Part shown: piece by piece, positions 25,977-36,248 of the stretch
How the letters are laid out: every line of letters begins with the position of its first letter
Numbering within the stretch: the first letter of the stretch is position 1
DNA from: Vibrio pomeroyi
Lineage (GTDB): Bacteria; Pseudomonadota; Gammaproteobacteria; Enterobacterales; Vibrionaceae
Assembly (NCBI RefSeq): GCF_024347595.1
Contig: NZ_AP025507.1
Location: 1,736,001 to 1,800,000, forward strand
DNA: 64,000 bases
Direction of reading: 5' to 3'
Position numbers and translations under genes: made by a program
The notes under the pieces: generated by a model
Told to the model about the DNA's origin: nothing
The model's input: only the letters and a program-made list of their open reading frames with translations
The model's database searches: none

Positions 25977-27008
25977 TTATTCCCAATCTAGGATTACTTT
26001 ACCTGACATACCAGAACGCATCATGTCGAAGCCTTTCTGGAAGTCGTCCACTTTGTAGTGGTGAGTGATGATTGGTGTTAGATCTAGGCCAGATTGGATT
26101 AGTGAAGCCATCTTGTACCAAGTTTCGAACATCTCACGACCGTAGATACCTTTGATAACCAAGCCTTTGAAGATAACTTGGTTCCAATCTACTGCCATGT
26201 CTGATGGTGGAATACCTAGTAGAGAGATCTTACCGCCGTGGTTCATGTTAGTCAGCATGCTGTTGAACGCAGATGGGTTACCAGACATTTCTAGGCCTAC
26301 ATCGAAGCCTTCAGTCATGCCAAGATCAGACATTACGTCTTCAAGCTTCTCTTCCATCACGTTTACTGCGCGAGTCACACCCATTTTCTTAGCAAGATCT
26401 AGGCGGTATTCGTTTACATCAGTAATTACAACGTGACGAGCACCAACGTGCTTAGCAACAGCTGCAGCCATGATACCGATTGGGCCAGCACCAGTGATTA
26501 GCACATCTTCGCCTACTAGGTCGAAAGAAAGCGCTGTGTGCACTGCGTTACCAAACGGGTCAAAGATTGATGCTAGATCGTCAGAGATTTCTGCAGGGAT
26601 CTTAAATGCGTTGAACGCAGGGATCACAAGGAACTCAGAGAATGCACCAGTGCGGTTAACACCAACACCTGTTGTGTTACGACAAAGGTGAGTACGACCG
26701 CCACGACAGTTACGACAGTGACCACATGTGATGTGACCTTCGCCCGATACACGGTCGCCGATTTCAAAACCACGAACTTCTTGGCCGATGCCAACAACTT
26801 CACCCACGTATTCGTGACCTACTACCATAGGTACTGGAATTGTGTTTTGTGACCACTCATCCCAGTTGTAGATATGTACGTCTGTACCACAAATTGCGGT
26901 TTTCTTAATACGGATAAGAAGATCATTATGACCCATTTCAGGTTTTTCAACCTCGGTCATCCAGATGCCTTCTTCAGGTTTAAGCTTAGAAAGTGCTTTA
27001 ATTTTCAT
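25977..27008 (-). CDS. tdh: L-threonine 3-dehydrogenase
   Basis: 343 residues, the usual length (E. coli 341). It oxidises L-threonine to 2-amino-3-ketobutyrate with NAD+. The catalytic zinc site lies in [16 protein letters not shown] (Cys near 38) and GHEYVGEV (His63, Glu64). The structural zinc site is [15 protein letters not shown], and the NAD site is [12 protein letters not shown]. It lies 110 bases after kbl on the same strand, so the two enzymes that turn threonine into glycine and acetyl-CoA are encoded in order kbl-tdh. Confidence 0.97.
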   Translation of the reverse strand: MKIKALSKLKPEEGIWMTEVEKPEMGHNDLLIRIKKTAICGTDVHIYNWDEWSQNTIPVPMVVGHEYVGEVVGIGQEVRGFEIGDRVSGEGHITCGHCRNCRGGRTHLCRNTTGVGVNRTGAFSEFLVIPAFNAFKIPAEISDDLASIFDPFGNAVHTALSFDLVGEDVLITGAGPIGIMAAAVAKHVGARHVVITDVNEYRLDLAKKMGVTRAVNVMEEKLEDVMSDLGMTEGFDVGLEMSGNPSAFNSMLTNMNHGGKISLLGIPPSDMAVDWNQVIFKGLVIKGIYGREMFETWYKMASLIQSGLDLTPIITHHYKVDDFQKGFDMMRSGMSGKVILDWE

Positions 27009-27118
27009 AATGTTACCTAGTTCATCTCGCCTAACTGTAAGGCGAGAATCAAAAATCTATATGTTCTATTGGGTGTTGCTCTATCTAATTAAAGGATGCT
27101 CGTGGCATCCCTTTAAAA

Positions 27119-28312
27119 TTAGATGATACCCATGTCTTTACCAACTTGGATGAACGCATCGATTGCGCGGTCTAGTTGCTCACGAGAGTGTGCAGCAGAC
27201 ATTTGCGTACGGATACGAGCTTGACCTTTTGGTACTACAGGGAATGAGAAACCTACAACGTAGATGCCTTTCTCTAGAGCGCGCTCTGCGAATTCAGCCG
27301 CTACTTTTGCATCACCAAGCATGATTGGGATGATAGCGTGGTCGGCACCTCCCATTGTGAAGCCTGCTTCTTCCATACGAGTACGGAAGTGAGCAGAGTT
27401 TTCCCATAGTTGAGTACGTAGGTCGCCAGATTCCGCTAGAAGATCTAGAACGCGGATAGACGCCGATACGATTGCAGGTGCAACAGAGTTAGAGAATAGG
27501 TATGGACGAGAACGCTGACGTAACCAGTCGATCACTTCTTTCTTACCAGAAGTGTAACCGCCTGAAGCGCCACCCATTGCTTTACCAAGTGTACCTGTGA
27601 TGATGTCGATACGGTCTACAACGTTGTGGAACTCGTGAGTACCCGCGCCGTTTTCGCCCATGAAGCCCACTGCGTGAGAATCATCAACCATTACTAGTGC
27701 ACCGTACTTGTCTGCAAGGTCACAGATAGCAGGAAGGTTAGCTACTACGCCGTCCATAGAGAACACGCCGTCAGTTACGATAAGTGTGTGACGAGCGCCA
27801 GCTTCTTTAGCTGCGATAAGTTGTTGCTCTAGCTCTTCCATGTTGTTGTTCGCGTAGCGGAAGCGCATTGCTTTACACAGACGAACACCATCTATGATAG
27901 ATGCGTGGTTTAGAGCATCAGAAATGATTGCATCTTCTTTGCCTAGAATTGTTTCGAATAGGCCAGCGTTCGCATCAAAACAAGATGTGTATAGGATTGT
28001 GTCTTCTTTACCAAGGAACGTAGATAGCTTTTGCTCTAGTTCTTTGTGAGAGTCTTGAGTACCACAGATGAAACGCACTGAAGCCATACCAAAACCGTGT
28101 TGATCCATACCGCCTTTCGCAGCTTCGATCAGTTCAGGGTGGTTAGCAAGACCTAAGTAATTGTTTGCACAGAAGTTTAATACTTCTTCACCAGTCGAAA
28201 TAGAAACCGCTGCTTTTTGAGCAGAAGTGATAATGCGCTCAGACTTGTAAAGACCTTCTTCTTTAACTTCTTCGATTTGAGTTTGAATCTGTTGGTAAAA
28301 TGCAGAAGACAT
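27119..28312 (-). CDS. kbl: glycine C-acetyltransferase (2-amino-3-ketobutyrate CoA ligase)
   Basis: 397-residue PLP enzyme of the alpha-oxoamine synthase family that splits 2-amino-3-ketobutyrate with CoA into glycine and acetyl-CoA. Visible are [28 protein letters not shown] (the PLP-contacting Asp), and the Schiff-base Lys in [15 protein letters not shown]. It directly precedes tdh. The ATG at 28312 has an AAGGAA ribosome-binding site. The 372-base region upstream separates it from the divergent EAL gene. Confidence 0.97.
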   Translation of the reverse strand: MSSAFYQQIQTQIEEVKEEGLYKSERIITSAQKAAVSISTGEEVLNFCANNYLGLANHPELIEAAKGGMDQHGFGMASVRFICGTQDSHKELEQKLSTFLGKEDTILYTSCFDANAGLFETILGKEDAIISDALNHASIIDGVRLCKAMRFRYANNNMEELEQQLIAAKEAGARHTLIVTDGVFSMDGVVANLPAICDLADKYGALVMVDDSHAVGFMGENGAGTHEFHNVVDRIDIITGTLGKAMGGASGGYTSGKKEVIDWLRQRSRPYLFSNSVAPAIVSASIRVLDLLAESGDLRTQLWENSAHFRTRMEEAGFTMGGADHAIIPIMLGDAKVAAEFAERALEKGIYVVGFSFPVVPKGQARIRTQMSAAHSREQLDRAIDAFIQVGKDMGII

Positions 28313-28684
28313 TGTTCATTCCTTCCTAATTATTATTCAGCAGCATCACGCGCCGCTTTATGTAGGGATATAAACGATCTCAAAACGATCATTTACACTG
28401 TAAAACTAATGCCTATATTCTAGTTGAACATCCGCATTCCGATTATCCCTTGAGTTGGAAAAACATTAGTGAACCTGAGGCACGAATAATAGTTCACCCC
28501 AGTGACACAGGGCACATAAACGCGTCTTACCTGCTCTTTTTAACGTCAAATCACCCTCCATTTCGGTCTAATTTCGCTTTCATATCAAATATCAATTTTT
28601 CATCTCAGAACGATATAGTGATGAATTTGGGTTTCTCTCAGAATGTGCGACCGTTACGCCGCTATGCAGATGAGAGACAAACAC
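28313..28684. other. divergent promoter region of kbl and the EAL gene
   Basis: 372 bases without a convincing gene. Open frames here lack ribosome-binding sites. I looked for a glycine riboswitch core or other leader fold and did not see one. Confidence 0.45.
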
Positions 28685-29416
28685 ATGAAACTATCAGACC
28701 ACACCATACAAGAAGCCTTTGAAAACGACTGGTACACCTGCTTTTATCAGCCAAAGGTTGAGCCTAGTATCGAGAAAGTGACTGGGGTTGAAGCACTGTT
28801 TCGCCTCGATATCCCAGAAGAAGGCATTTTCTCTCCGGGTGTGTTTATCGATCGTGCGTTTGCATTGGGTTATGAAGAAGAGATCTTCTTTAGTGTGCTT
28901 GAGCAATCTCTCACTGAAGTGAAATCACTCTCTGTTCATCTCAACTTAGCAGTGAACATCAGCAAGAAAGTATTAGCGAACCCAGATAACGTTGAGAAAG
29001 TTCGTGAGCTGCTGTGGAATGCATCTTTCAAGGCGGAGCAACTGACTTTTGAGCTAAGTGAAAATGATCAGCTGGACGAACAATTGTGTGAACAGATTCA
29101 ACGTTTTAAATCTCTGGGTGTAAAAATCTCTATCGATGATTTTGGCATTGGCCATTCAGACATGAATAAGGTGAAAAGCCTCAATGTCGATGAAGTGAAA
29201 TTTGATAAGTCGATTGTGAACAGCGCTGAACCAGCACGCTCTGAGTTGGTTAAACAAACATTGGCGTACTGCAAAGAATCTGGCATTGAGACTGTGGCAG
29301 AAGGTGTTGAAGATTCTGATACACATCAACGAGTCAACCAGCTTGGTTTTGATCGATACCAAGGCTTCTTATACTCGAAACCTCTGCCTCTCACTGATCT
29401 TAGATTGGTTATGTAG
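28685..29416 (+). CDS. stand-alone EAL domain c-di-GMP phosphodiesterase
   Basis: 243 residues made up almost only of an EAL domain, with no membrane segment or sensor domain. It would hydrolyse c-di-GMP to pGpG. Catalytic residues appear intact: VEALFRL (Glu), AVNIS (Asn), FELSEN (Glu), SIDDFGIGHSDM (the Asp pair), KFDKS (Lys), VAEGVE (Glu) and YQGFLYSKPLP (Gln). Loop 6 departs slightly from the common DDFGTGYSSL. I chose ATG 28685, with GAGAG upstream. It is convergent with the XRE regulator gene. Because no sensor is fused, activity is probably set by expression or by a partner. Confidence 0.9.
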   Translation: MKLSDHTIQEAFENDWYTCFYQPKVEPSIEKVTGVEALFRLDIPEEGIFSPGVFIDRAFALGYEEEIFFSVLEQSLTEVKSLSVHLNLAVNISKKVLANPDNVEKVRELLWNASFKAEQLTFELSENDQLDEQLCEQIQRFKSLGVKISIDDFGIGHSDMNKVKSLNVDEVKFDKSIVNSAEPARSELVKQTLAYCKESGIETVAEGVEDSDTHQRVNQLGFDRYQGFLYSKPLPLTDLRLVM

Positions 29417-29431
29417 AACCGTTAACTGTTT

Positions 29432-30244
29432 CTAACTTAAGACAAATTCGACGCTTTTTTTCTTCTGCTTAAGGTCGTGGTAACGGATGTACTTGAAGTA
29501 GATATCGTGTTTATTTTGGATGTTCTGAGAAAAGGGATTTTTCACTATCTTCTTTATGTCTGCCTTGAAGAACGGCATGCCGAGCTTACTCATATAAGGT
29601 TCTAGATAGAGGTCATACAGGAATTGACTCATAGCAGGATCAAGCGTAGGAAAGCGGAATTCAGTACCCGATAAATTGTCCGCCATGTAATCGAAGATCT
29701 TACGACGAATAACAATACTAACGGCACCAACACTGCAAAGCATCTTACTTAACCCGTCATACACCACATGCCCAATAATGACGCCCTCAAAAAGAAAACA
29801 CAGCACCTGCATATCTTCTTTTATAACGCCTAGATGTTTAGAGACCTCGATAAAATCTTTGCCGTAGGTTTTTTGGTGCATTATTTGAATCGATTTGAGC
29901 CTCTTCGCTGGAAGTGTCCCCATGCTGTATGACTCAACGCTCGTCACCTCATAGTCATAACCAATATCAACACTGAATGGACGCTCTACATTCTTAGTGG
30001 CGGCTTTCACCTGCACCATTTCTTCAACGGAGAAATCGTAATCGATCTGAAAGAAGCTCGCGATACCCAGACGACGCACAAAACTCGGCAATGTTTTTGC
30101 CCTTTCCCACTGGCTCACCATCACCTGATTGACACCAGAAAATGCTCGGTGAGAATGGGACAACAACTCTGCAAACTCTTCCTGAGATAAAGCTTTCTCT
30201 TCACGCAGATACTTTAACTTTTGTGCAAAATTCGATTTATCCAT
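29432..30244 (-). CDS. XRE family regulator with unknown C-terminal domain
   Basis: 270 residues. A Cro/cI-type helix-turn-helix occupies about residues 6-65 (KLKYLREEKALSQEEFAELL, NQVMVSQWERAKTLPS). The roughly 190-residue C-terminal part (ISIVIRRKIFDYMADNL-like, FRFPTLDPAMSQFLYDLYLE) has no family I recognise; it may be a ligand-binding or acyltransferase-like fold. It lies 53 bases after an MFS transporter on the same strand, so the two may be co-transcribed, the regulator perhaps controlling the transporter. Confidence 0.75.
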   Translation of the reverse strand: MDKSNFAQKLKYLREEKALSQEEFAELLSHSHRAFSGVNQVMVSQWERAKTLPSFVRRLGIASFFQIDYDFSVEEMVQVKAATKNVERPFSVDIGYDYEVTSVESYSMGTLPAKRLKSIQIMHQKTYGKDFIEVSKHLGVIKEDMQVLCFLFEGVIIGHVVYDGLSKMLCSVGAVSIVIRRKIFDYMADNLSGTEFRFPTLDPAMSQFLYDLYLEPYMSKLGMPFFKADIKKIVKNPFSQNIQNKHDIYFKYIRYHDLKQKKKSVEFVLS

Positions 30245-30297
30245 AACTCACGTTACCTTAGTTATTATCAGTCGCTTAACACCCAAGGCTCATCTCG

Positions 30298-31542
30298 CTA
30301 GCTCTGGGTCATCGACTCTCTTTCGACACTGTCTTCAGTATGCTCTGCCAACCAGTACAACCAAATCATCACCAAACATAGGATGAAGCAGAGCACAAAT
30401 AGCCAGTAGGCGCTCAACATCTCAATCACCACACCACCAAGCAGTGGCGCAATAGCAAAGCCAAGAGAGTAAAGTGCAGCCGCACCGAAGTAAGAGCCTC
30501 TTAGATGTGGCGGTGCCATTCTATCGATTTGTACATTAAGGGTTGGGAAAGCAATCACTTCTCCTAAACTTAATATAAAACAAGCAATCCCCCAACCTAG
30601 TGGCCAATCATTTGGTGTAAAAAGAAAACCAATTTGCGCAATCGCCATCAAAATCATGCCGATTCGAGTTCTTACAAACAACGGCACGTGCTCAAGCCAT
30701 TTAAGCATTGGGAACTGGAAAACGATAATCGTCAGCGTATTCACCAACACTAATCCAGCAATGAGTTGAGCGGCATCAGCGATTGAAGAGCGCACGATGA
30801 CTTGAGGAATTGACGACTCAACCTGCGCGTAGACAAACATCATGATGAAATTGGCGACCATCAGTTTTACAAAAATATTGTCTTTACGAATCACATTAAG
30901 CGTCGCGGCGAAATTAGGCAGTTGAGAGGGATCTGGCTTGGTAAAAGTACCTTTTCGTTCAATTCCTAACAGCAGCCAGAAACCGTAAACGACATAAGTA
31001 CCACCAGCAACAAAGAACAGATTTTGTGGCTGAGAAAGAGCCAAAGTGATACCAATCAATGGACCAAGTGCGCCACCCAGATTAAGTAAGAAGTAACGAA
31101 TGTTCAGCGCTAACTCACGATCTTTGGAGTCTTTGAGATTATCGCCTATGACTGCCTTAGCTGGCGCTTCGATCATTGGGCGCATTAGACCCGTCATCAT
31201 GATCAACACATAGAACTGCCACACTTCACTCGCTAATGCGATGCCAGTGTAGGATATCGAGGCAATCCAACTGCCTAGCACCATGACCCATTTACGTCCT
31301 AGCTTATCCGAAAGGTAACCCGAGTAGAGCCCAGTTCCAGCACCAACAACCGCGGATACCGCTAGCATGGTGCCGACTTCAATCGCAGAAGCGCCGTAAT
31401 CTTCATAGAGAAAGACGATCAGAAAAGGCCATGCCATAAAGTAGCTTGTTCGGGCGAGTAACGTTCCAGTCAGAACTGTCCATACTGAAAAGTTAAACCG
31501 TTTTATACGCTGCTTTTGAAACAAGCTTTCTGATCTATCCAT
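30298..31542 (-). CDS. MFS transporter, probable drug or metabolite exporter
   Basis: 414-residue major facilitator with 12 membrane helices. The signature between helices 2 and 3 is GYLSDKLGRKWVM, and motif C-like glycine-rich helices follow (LLNLGGALGPLIGITLA). This pattern is common in DHA1-type multidrug exporters such as MdtH. The start is an ATG at 31542 with GAGG upstream; the frame is open to 31563. The following gene is the XRE regulator. The substrate cannot be named. Confidence 0.85.
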   Translation of the reverse strand: MDRSESLFQKQRIKRFNFSVWTVLTGTLLARTSYFMAWPFLIVFLYEDYGASAIEVGTMLAVSAVVGAGTGLYSGYLSDKLGRKWVMVLGSWIASISYTGIALASEVWQFYVLIMMTGLMRPMIEAPAKAVIGDNLKDSKDRELALNIRYFLLNLGGALGPLIGITLALSQPQNLFFVAGGTYVVYGFWLLLGIERKGTFTKPDPSQLPNFAATLNVIRKDNIFVKLMVANFIMMFVYAQVESSIPQVIVRSSIADAAQLIAGLVLVNTLTIIVFQFPMLKWLEHVPLFVRTRIGMILMAIAQIGFLFTPNDWPLGWGIACFILSLGEVIAFPTLNVQIDRMAPPHLRGSYFGAAALYSLGFAIAPLLGGVVIEMLSAYWLFVLCFILCLVMIWLYWLAEHTEDSVERESMTQS

Positions 31543-31731
31543 AGATAACGCCTCTATAACCAACTGATTTAAATATTATTATTCAGCCAGTATATAGAGT
31601 AAGTAGAATAGATACAGAGTATTCAATAAAGCTATGTAAATTATGGCACCTCCATACCTATTTCACATTAGCAGATGCTCACAGCCAACATACCATCAAC
31701 GAAGAGTGGTCTAGAATTAAGGTAATAAAGC

Positions 31732-31762
31732 AGCCTCTAGTCAAAGATCAACGCACTAGGCT
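31732..31762 (-). terminator. imperfect hairpin at end of efflux operon
   Basis: AGCCTCTAGT and ACTAGGCT pair with one bulged base and overlap the stop codon of the ATPase gene. The T-tract on the minus strand is weak (CTTTATT). It is the only terminator-like structure after this operon. Confidence 0.4.
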
Positions 31763-32460
31763 GAGTAATGTTGCCCTTTGCGGTCAGACAATACCTTTCC
31801 GTCTTTGATCGTCACGATTCGCTTGGTTCGTTCAGCAAGCGAATTATCATGTGTCACGATAATCAATGTTCGTCCCTGCGCATGAAGACGATTAAACAAA
31901 GCCTCTATCTCTGCGCCGGATTTTGAATCCAATGCCCCTGTAGGTTCATCCGCTAAGATGATTTGCGGATCGTTAACTAGGGCTCTCGCAATCGCCACTC
32001 TCTGCTTTTGACCACCAGAAAGCTGGTTTGGTTTGTGGTCGAGGCGATCCCCTAGTCCAACTTGCTCAAGCAGCTTCGCCGCGCGCTGGCGACGTTCTTT
32101 GGCTTTGATGCCAGAGTAAACCAACGGCAGTGCCACATTATCCAACGCTGTCGCGTATTCCAACAGGTTGAAGCTTTGGAAGACAAAGCCTATCTTTTGG
32201 TTACGAATACCGGCTAGCTCATTCGGACTTAAACTTGCGACGTTTTGACCACCCAAATGGTATTGGCCATCGGTCGGTTTATCTAAGCAGCCCAGCATGT
32301 TCATCAGGGTCGATTTACCTGAGCCAGACGGACCAAGAATGGAAAGAAATTCACCTTGATTGATGGTCAAGTCGACACCGTCTAGCGCACGTACTTCCGC
32401 CTCTCCGCTTGAGTAGTATTTACAAATGTTGGTCAAATCAACCAGTGGCGTGTTCGACAT
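31756..32460 (-). CDS. MacB-type ABC transporter ATP-binding protein
   Basis: 234-residue ATPase of the LolD/MacB family. Walker A is GPSGSGKST (about 40), the signature is LSGGQKQR, and Walker B is IILADEPTGALD. The start is an ATG at 32460 after GGAG. It is the last gene of a five-gene operon that encodes, in order, a HlyD adaptor, a TolC-type channel, two MacB-type permeases and this ATPase. It drives the two permeases from the cytoplasm. Confidence 0.92.
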   Translation of the reverse strand: MSNTPLVDLTNICKYYSSGEAEVRALDGVDLTINQGEFLSILGPSGSGKSTLMNMLGCLDKPTDGQYHLGGQNVASLSPNELAGIRNQKIGFVFQSFNLLEYATALDNVALPLVYSGIKAKERRQRAAKLLEQVGLGDRLDHKPNQLSGGQKQRVAIARALVNDPQIILADEPTGALDSKSGAEIEALFNRLHAQGRTLIIVTHDNSLAERTKRIVTIKDGKVLSDRKGQHYSA

Positions 32461-32479
32461 CTTATCTCCAGAATTTTTG

Positions 32480-33763
32480 TTATTCACTTTGCAGCGCCTC
32501 CATTGGGCTCACTTTGGCAGCTCGGTTTGCAGGCAGCCATGCAGAGGCGACACCAATAAACACCAAGGTGGAAATCACAATCGCAACAACGATCCAAGAC
32601 AGCTCAGGGACCGGTTTCCCAAGATGTTCATAGAAGGTGTTGCCTTCTAGGTTTATGGTGCTGATGGCCGATACAAGAGTGTAAGTCACACCTAGCCCCA
32701 GCACACCACCGAGCATCATGGTCATCAGTGATTGCACTAGGTAGTGAAGACGAATGGCTGTGGGCGTGGCACCAACTGCCATACGCACGCCGATGTCTCG
32801 GGTGGAACGTTTTACGGTCGCGTACATGACATTCGCAATCCCTACGCCCGCCACGGCCAGCGTGACAAAGCCGATGATGCCAAGAAAGCTTTGTAAACCA
32901 ATCAAGAACTGCTGCATGCTTTTCTGTTTGAGGAACATGTCTTCCACTTGGACGACTTGCTCATCACTCACACTGGCGCCATGTTTACGAGAAATCACCT
33001 GACGAATGGTCTTTGCCAGTTTTTCACGATCAGCATGAGCTTGCGGCTCGACATTGATGCCTCCGATATCGCCATTAGTATGAAAGCGTTGCCACGTTGC
33101 TAACGGCACGAAGCTGGCGTAGTTAATTTGGTCGCCCTGTTCGATTTCAGCACTGTTCTTCTTCAACACACCAATTACGGTGAACTCTTCATTGCCAATT
33201 TTGACCTTTTTTCCCACCGGATCGGCTTGTAATGTCACGGGTGCAAACCAACTGAAGTCTTCATTAGGATTAAACAGATCCGCTGCGATTGAATAACCCA
33301 ACACAACCACCTTACGCATTTGCTTTTGGTCGAGCGGATTGAGCCAACGACCGCCATCCATTGGGATCAGATTAGTCATGGACGCAAAATCCGTCGTGAC
33401 CGCTAGTGGCTCTTGCCATGAACCTCGATCGTCCACGGTGATACGCTCATCCCATACTGCGGTTGGCGCAACGCTTTCCACCTCTGGTAGGGCTTTAACG
33501 ACGTCGGTATCGTCGGCTTTTAAGGTTAGAAACTTACCTTGGTGGAAGACACCATAATCGACAGTCGCCATGCCTCCAGTTAAGTAAATCAGATTACCGT
33601 TGCCATTTTGCGCGGTTCTCAATACGCCCTGACGAATGCCCTCGCCCACCGCCAGCATGGCTGCGATACATAGGGTTGCCCATGCAACGGCAAGAATGGT
33701 CAATCCCAAACGCAGCTTTTCTGCTGCCATTTCCTGAAAGATTTGTCTCATTGGTAGCAACAT
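32480..33763 (-). CDS. MacB-type ABC transporter permease (second of pair)
   Basis: 427 residues with the MacB/FtsX layout: an N-terminal membrane helix (about 20-40), a large periplasmic domain to about residue 290, then three helices in the C-terminal FtsX domain (FVTLAVAGVGIANVMYATVK, RDIGVRMAVGATPTAIRLHY, IVVAIVISTLVFIGVASAWL). The start is ATG 33763, two bases after the stop of the preceding permease gene and with GAGGG upstream. Both permeases share this fold but differ in sequence, which suggests a heterodimer. Confidence 0.9.
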   Translation of the reverse strand: MLLPMRQIFQEMAAEKLRLGLTILAVAWATLCIAAMLAVGEGIRQGVLRTAQNGNGNLIYLTGGMATVDYGVFHQGKFLTLKADDTDVVKALPEVESVAPTAVWDERITVDDRGSWQEPLAVTTDFASMTNLIPMDGGRWLNPLDQKQMRKVVVLGYSIAADLFNPNEDFSWFAPVTLQADPVGKKVKIGNEEFTVIGVLKKNSAEIEQGDQINYASFVPLATWQRFHTNGDIGGINVEPQAHADREKLAKTIRQVISRKHGASVSDEQVVQVEDMFLKQKSMQQFLIGLQSFLGIIGFVTLAVAGVGIANVMYATVKRSTRDIGVRMAVGATPTAIRLHYLVQSLMTMMLGGVLGLGVTYTLVSAISTINLEGNTFYEHLGKPVPELSWIVVAIVISTLVFIGVASAWLPANRAAKVSPMEALQSE

Positions 33764-33765
33764 AT

Positions 33766-34980
33766 TTAGGCCCTCGCACTTAATGCTATTACGGGGGTGA
33801 GGCGTGATGCTCGCCTTGCCGGGAAATAAGACGCCAACAGCGCTAGAACGAGAGTCACCATCAATGACAAAATAATGGAATCCGGCGTAATCACAGGAAA
33901 ACCTAACCAATCCGGCAAATGCATAGACCCAAGCAGTGCCACCACCAAGTAAGCCACCATTAAGCCAACTGCGGTACCAACAGCCACCAATAACAATCCT
34001 TCAAGGATGAACTGGCTGAGTATGGATTTTTGCGTCGCGCCAATCGCCAAGCGTACACCGATTTCTCGCGTTCGCTCTGTCACAGAGAGGAACATGATGT
34101 TTGCAACGCCAAGCGCACCAACCGCCATGGTCATTGCGCCGCTTGCACCCAGGAAGATTTGAATGCCGCGGAAAATACCCGTGATCACCGCCGCTCCCTC
34201 GCTAAAGTCTGGCAAGTTAATCGCTTCTTTATCGGTCGGGTCAAAGTGCAATTGTTTGGCATAAAAGTTTACGATGGCTTGTCGGAATGCATTGCTATCC
34301 ATACCGTCGACAGGCTTGAGTAGCAGCATCCAGGGTTTAGCATCCCACAAATCAAGATACGTAGTATGAGGAATAAAAACTCTGCGGCTATCACCAAATG
34401 AAATGCCCGCATCTTCGTCTTTCATAATGCCGATCACCAAAAATGGAATGCCATTGACTTTGGTGGTTTGCCCGACATGAATTCCCCCCATCCTAGCGAC
34501 TTGATCCCCCAAAATCGCAACGCGGGTGTGGTTGGCAATATCACTGGGTGAAAGGTTACGCGAACCCGACTCCAACTTACGTTGAATCAACGAGAAGTAA
34601 TGGGAATCAATGCCACTGACGAAGCTTGTCAGGTTCTGCCCTTTTTCATTGGTGACGTTCGCATCCCACTTGGCATAAACGCTAGATGCTTGTTTCACAA
34701 AACCCGATTGTTCGATCATATCGACCTTATCCTGCGGAATCTGGATCTGGCGTCTCAGGGGTAAGCCATGCCAAGGTTTGCTGGTGCTCGACGGAAAGGC
34801 GACTTGCACATTGTTGACCATAAATGACAACTGCTGAGTTTGATGGCGATAAAAACCTTCACCCAATGCAATCAACACCACAACTGAAATTACCCCCCAA
34901 GCAATAGCCACGATGGCCAGCATGCTCTTCACGCGATGCGCCAGCAGTGTTTGCCATGTTTGCTGCAATAGACGGGTCAT
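33766..34980 (-). CDS. MacB-type ABC transporter permease (first of pair)
   Basis: 404 residues: an N-terminal helix (VKSMLAIVAIAWGVISVVVL), a periplasmic MacB-like domain, and a C-terminal FtsX domain (TERTREIGVRLAIGATQKSI). It overlaps the TolC-type gene by four bases (ATGA), so translation is coupled. With the next gene it would form the transmembrane part of a tripartite efflux pump. The substrate could be a peptide, lipid or macrolide-like compound; it cannot be told from the sequence. Confidence 0.9.
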   Translation of the reverse strand: MTRLLQQTWQTLLAHRVKSMLAIVAIAWGVISVVVLIALGEGFYRHQTQQLSFMVNNVQVAFPSSTSKPWHGLPLRRQIQIPQDKVDMIEQSGFVKQASSVYAKWDANVTNEKGQNLTSFVSGIDSHYFSLIQRKLESGSRNLSPSDIANHTRVAILGDQVARMGGIHVGQTTKVNGIPFLVIGIMKDEDAGISFGDSRRVFIPHTTYLDLWDAKPWMLLLKPVDGMDSNAFRQAIVNFYAKQLHFDPTDKEAINLPDFSEGAAVITGIFRGIQIFLGASGAMTMAVGALGVANIMFLSVTERTREIGVRLAIGATQKSILSQFILEGLLLVAVGTAVGLMVAYLVVALLGSMHLPDWLGFPVITPDSIILSLMVTLVLALLASYFPARRASRLTPVIALSARA

Positions 34981-36248
34981 GAGTTAAATGCTCGGGAGAT
35001 CAGTACCATGGTGTCGTCATCTAACTTACCTGCGGTTTGCAACAAGCCGATACGCTGACGCCAGTAATTGTACAGATTGTTTTGCAGGCTATTTTTCGCC
35101 TCAAACAAGCTGTTGTACGCACTAATCACTTCCGAGACTTCTAACATACCTGCATCGTAAAGTTTCTCTTTGCTGCGCAGCACTTTCTCACGAGAAGTAA
35201 CCAATTCGTCCGCCATTAAAACTTGGTTCCAGTTAATGTCGACTTGAGTAAACTGCTGAATCACGCGCTTTTGGATGTCGATTTCGACTTTACGTAAGTC
35301 TTGTTTTGCACTGAAGGTATTGAGTGACGCTTCGTCCACTCTGGCACGCGTTGCGCCATTCAAGTCAATAGGAACACTGAGAGTAATGCCAGCGCTGAAT
35401 TCACCGTCTTTACGTCGGTCATCATCGTTATATCCGACATTGCCTTTCACCGTTGGGTAATAACCGCCTTGAGCTGAGTCTTTGGCAAACTCGCTGGCTT
35501 TCACATTCTGTGCTGCCACCAGCAACTCTGGGCTACTGTCTTTAGCAAGCTTTAACCATTGCTCTTGTGATTCCACCATCATTGGCGGTTGGACAAGGGA
35601 GTCAGCGCGTATTTGATCAACGTCTTGTGGAACTTGGTTGATCAAAGCCGCCAGCTCTGCTCGTTTGACTTCTAGATCTGAGCGCGCATTCAAAATACCG
35701 GCTTTATCGGCAACTTGTGTCGCACGGATCTCTTCGACATCCACCGATTTCACTTTCCCCGCGAGGTAACGCTTCTCGATGATCTTCAGCAGTTTATTGC
35801 CTTCTTCCAGTTTGGACTGCGCCAGTTGCAGATCCCCCTGCGCGCTTGCGACGTCCAAATACGATGAAAGTAATCTTTGTGCTAATTCATTATGTGATTG
35901 AGCCAGTTCAAGTTGAGCTTTAATGTAGTTGGCATTCGCTTGGTCTAGATCCGACCACAAGCTGCTGTCCCAAATAGTTTGAGAAAGCGAAGCGCCATAA
36001 CTGTTGGTGTTGTCAGTGGATTCATTCCAATTCGCCGATGCCGTCGCACTTAAACCGGGTAAGAGTGAACTGCGGCTTGCATCAACACCTACTTCGCCAA
36101 GTTGAACACCAATTTTCGCTTTCTCGTAACTTGGGTCACTTTGCTTCGCCTGCTGCCACGCTTGTTCAATCGAGATAGCATAGCTTGGTAAACTGAGTGT
36201 GGCGGCCAGAATCGCGCATCCGATTTTAGATAGGTTTCGCTTAGCCAT
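34977..36248 (-). CDS. TolC family outer-membrane efflux protein
   Basis: 423 residues with a signal peptide (IGCAILAATLSLPSYA, cleavage near 24) and two outer-membrane-factor repeats rich in long alpha helices (LGEVGVDASRSSLLPGLSAT, ARVDEASLNTFSAKQDLRKV). The length is typical. It overlaps the HlyD gene by eight bases and the permease by four. It forms the channel through the outer membrane for this dedicated pump. Confidence 0.9.
   Translation of the reverse strand: MAKRNLSKIGCAILAATLSLPSYAISIEQAWQQAKQSDPSYEKAKIGVQLGEVGVDASRSSLLPGLSATASANWNESTDNTNSYGASLSQTIWDSSLWSDLDQANANYIKAQLELAQSHNELAQRLLSSYLDVASAQGDLQLAQSKLEEGNKLLKIIEKRYLAGKVKSVDVEEIRATQVADKAGILNARSDLEVKRAELAALINQVPQDVDQIRADSLVQPPMMVESQEQWLKLAKDSSPELLVAAQNVKASEFAKDSAQGGYYPTVKGNVGYNDDDRRKDGEFSAGITLSVPIDLNGATRARVDEASLNTFSAKQDLRKVEIDIQKRVIQQFTQVDINWNQVLMADELVTSREKVLRSKEKLYDAGMLEVSEVISAYNSLFEAKNSLQNNLYNYWRQRIGLLQTAGKLDDDTMVLISRAFNS

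Noticed and set aside
28313..28684. Glycine or threonine-linked riboswitch upstream of kbl
   Set aside because: No recognisable riboswitch core was seen by eye. A covariance-model search would be needed to exclude one.
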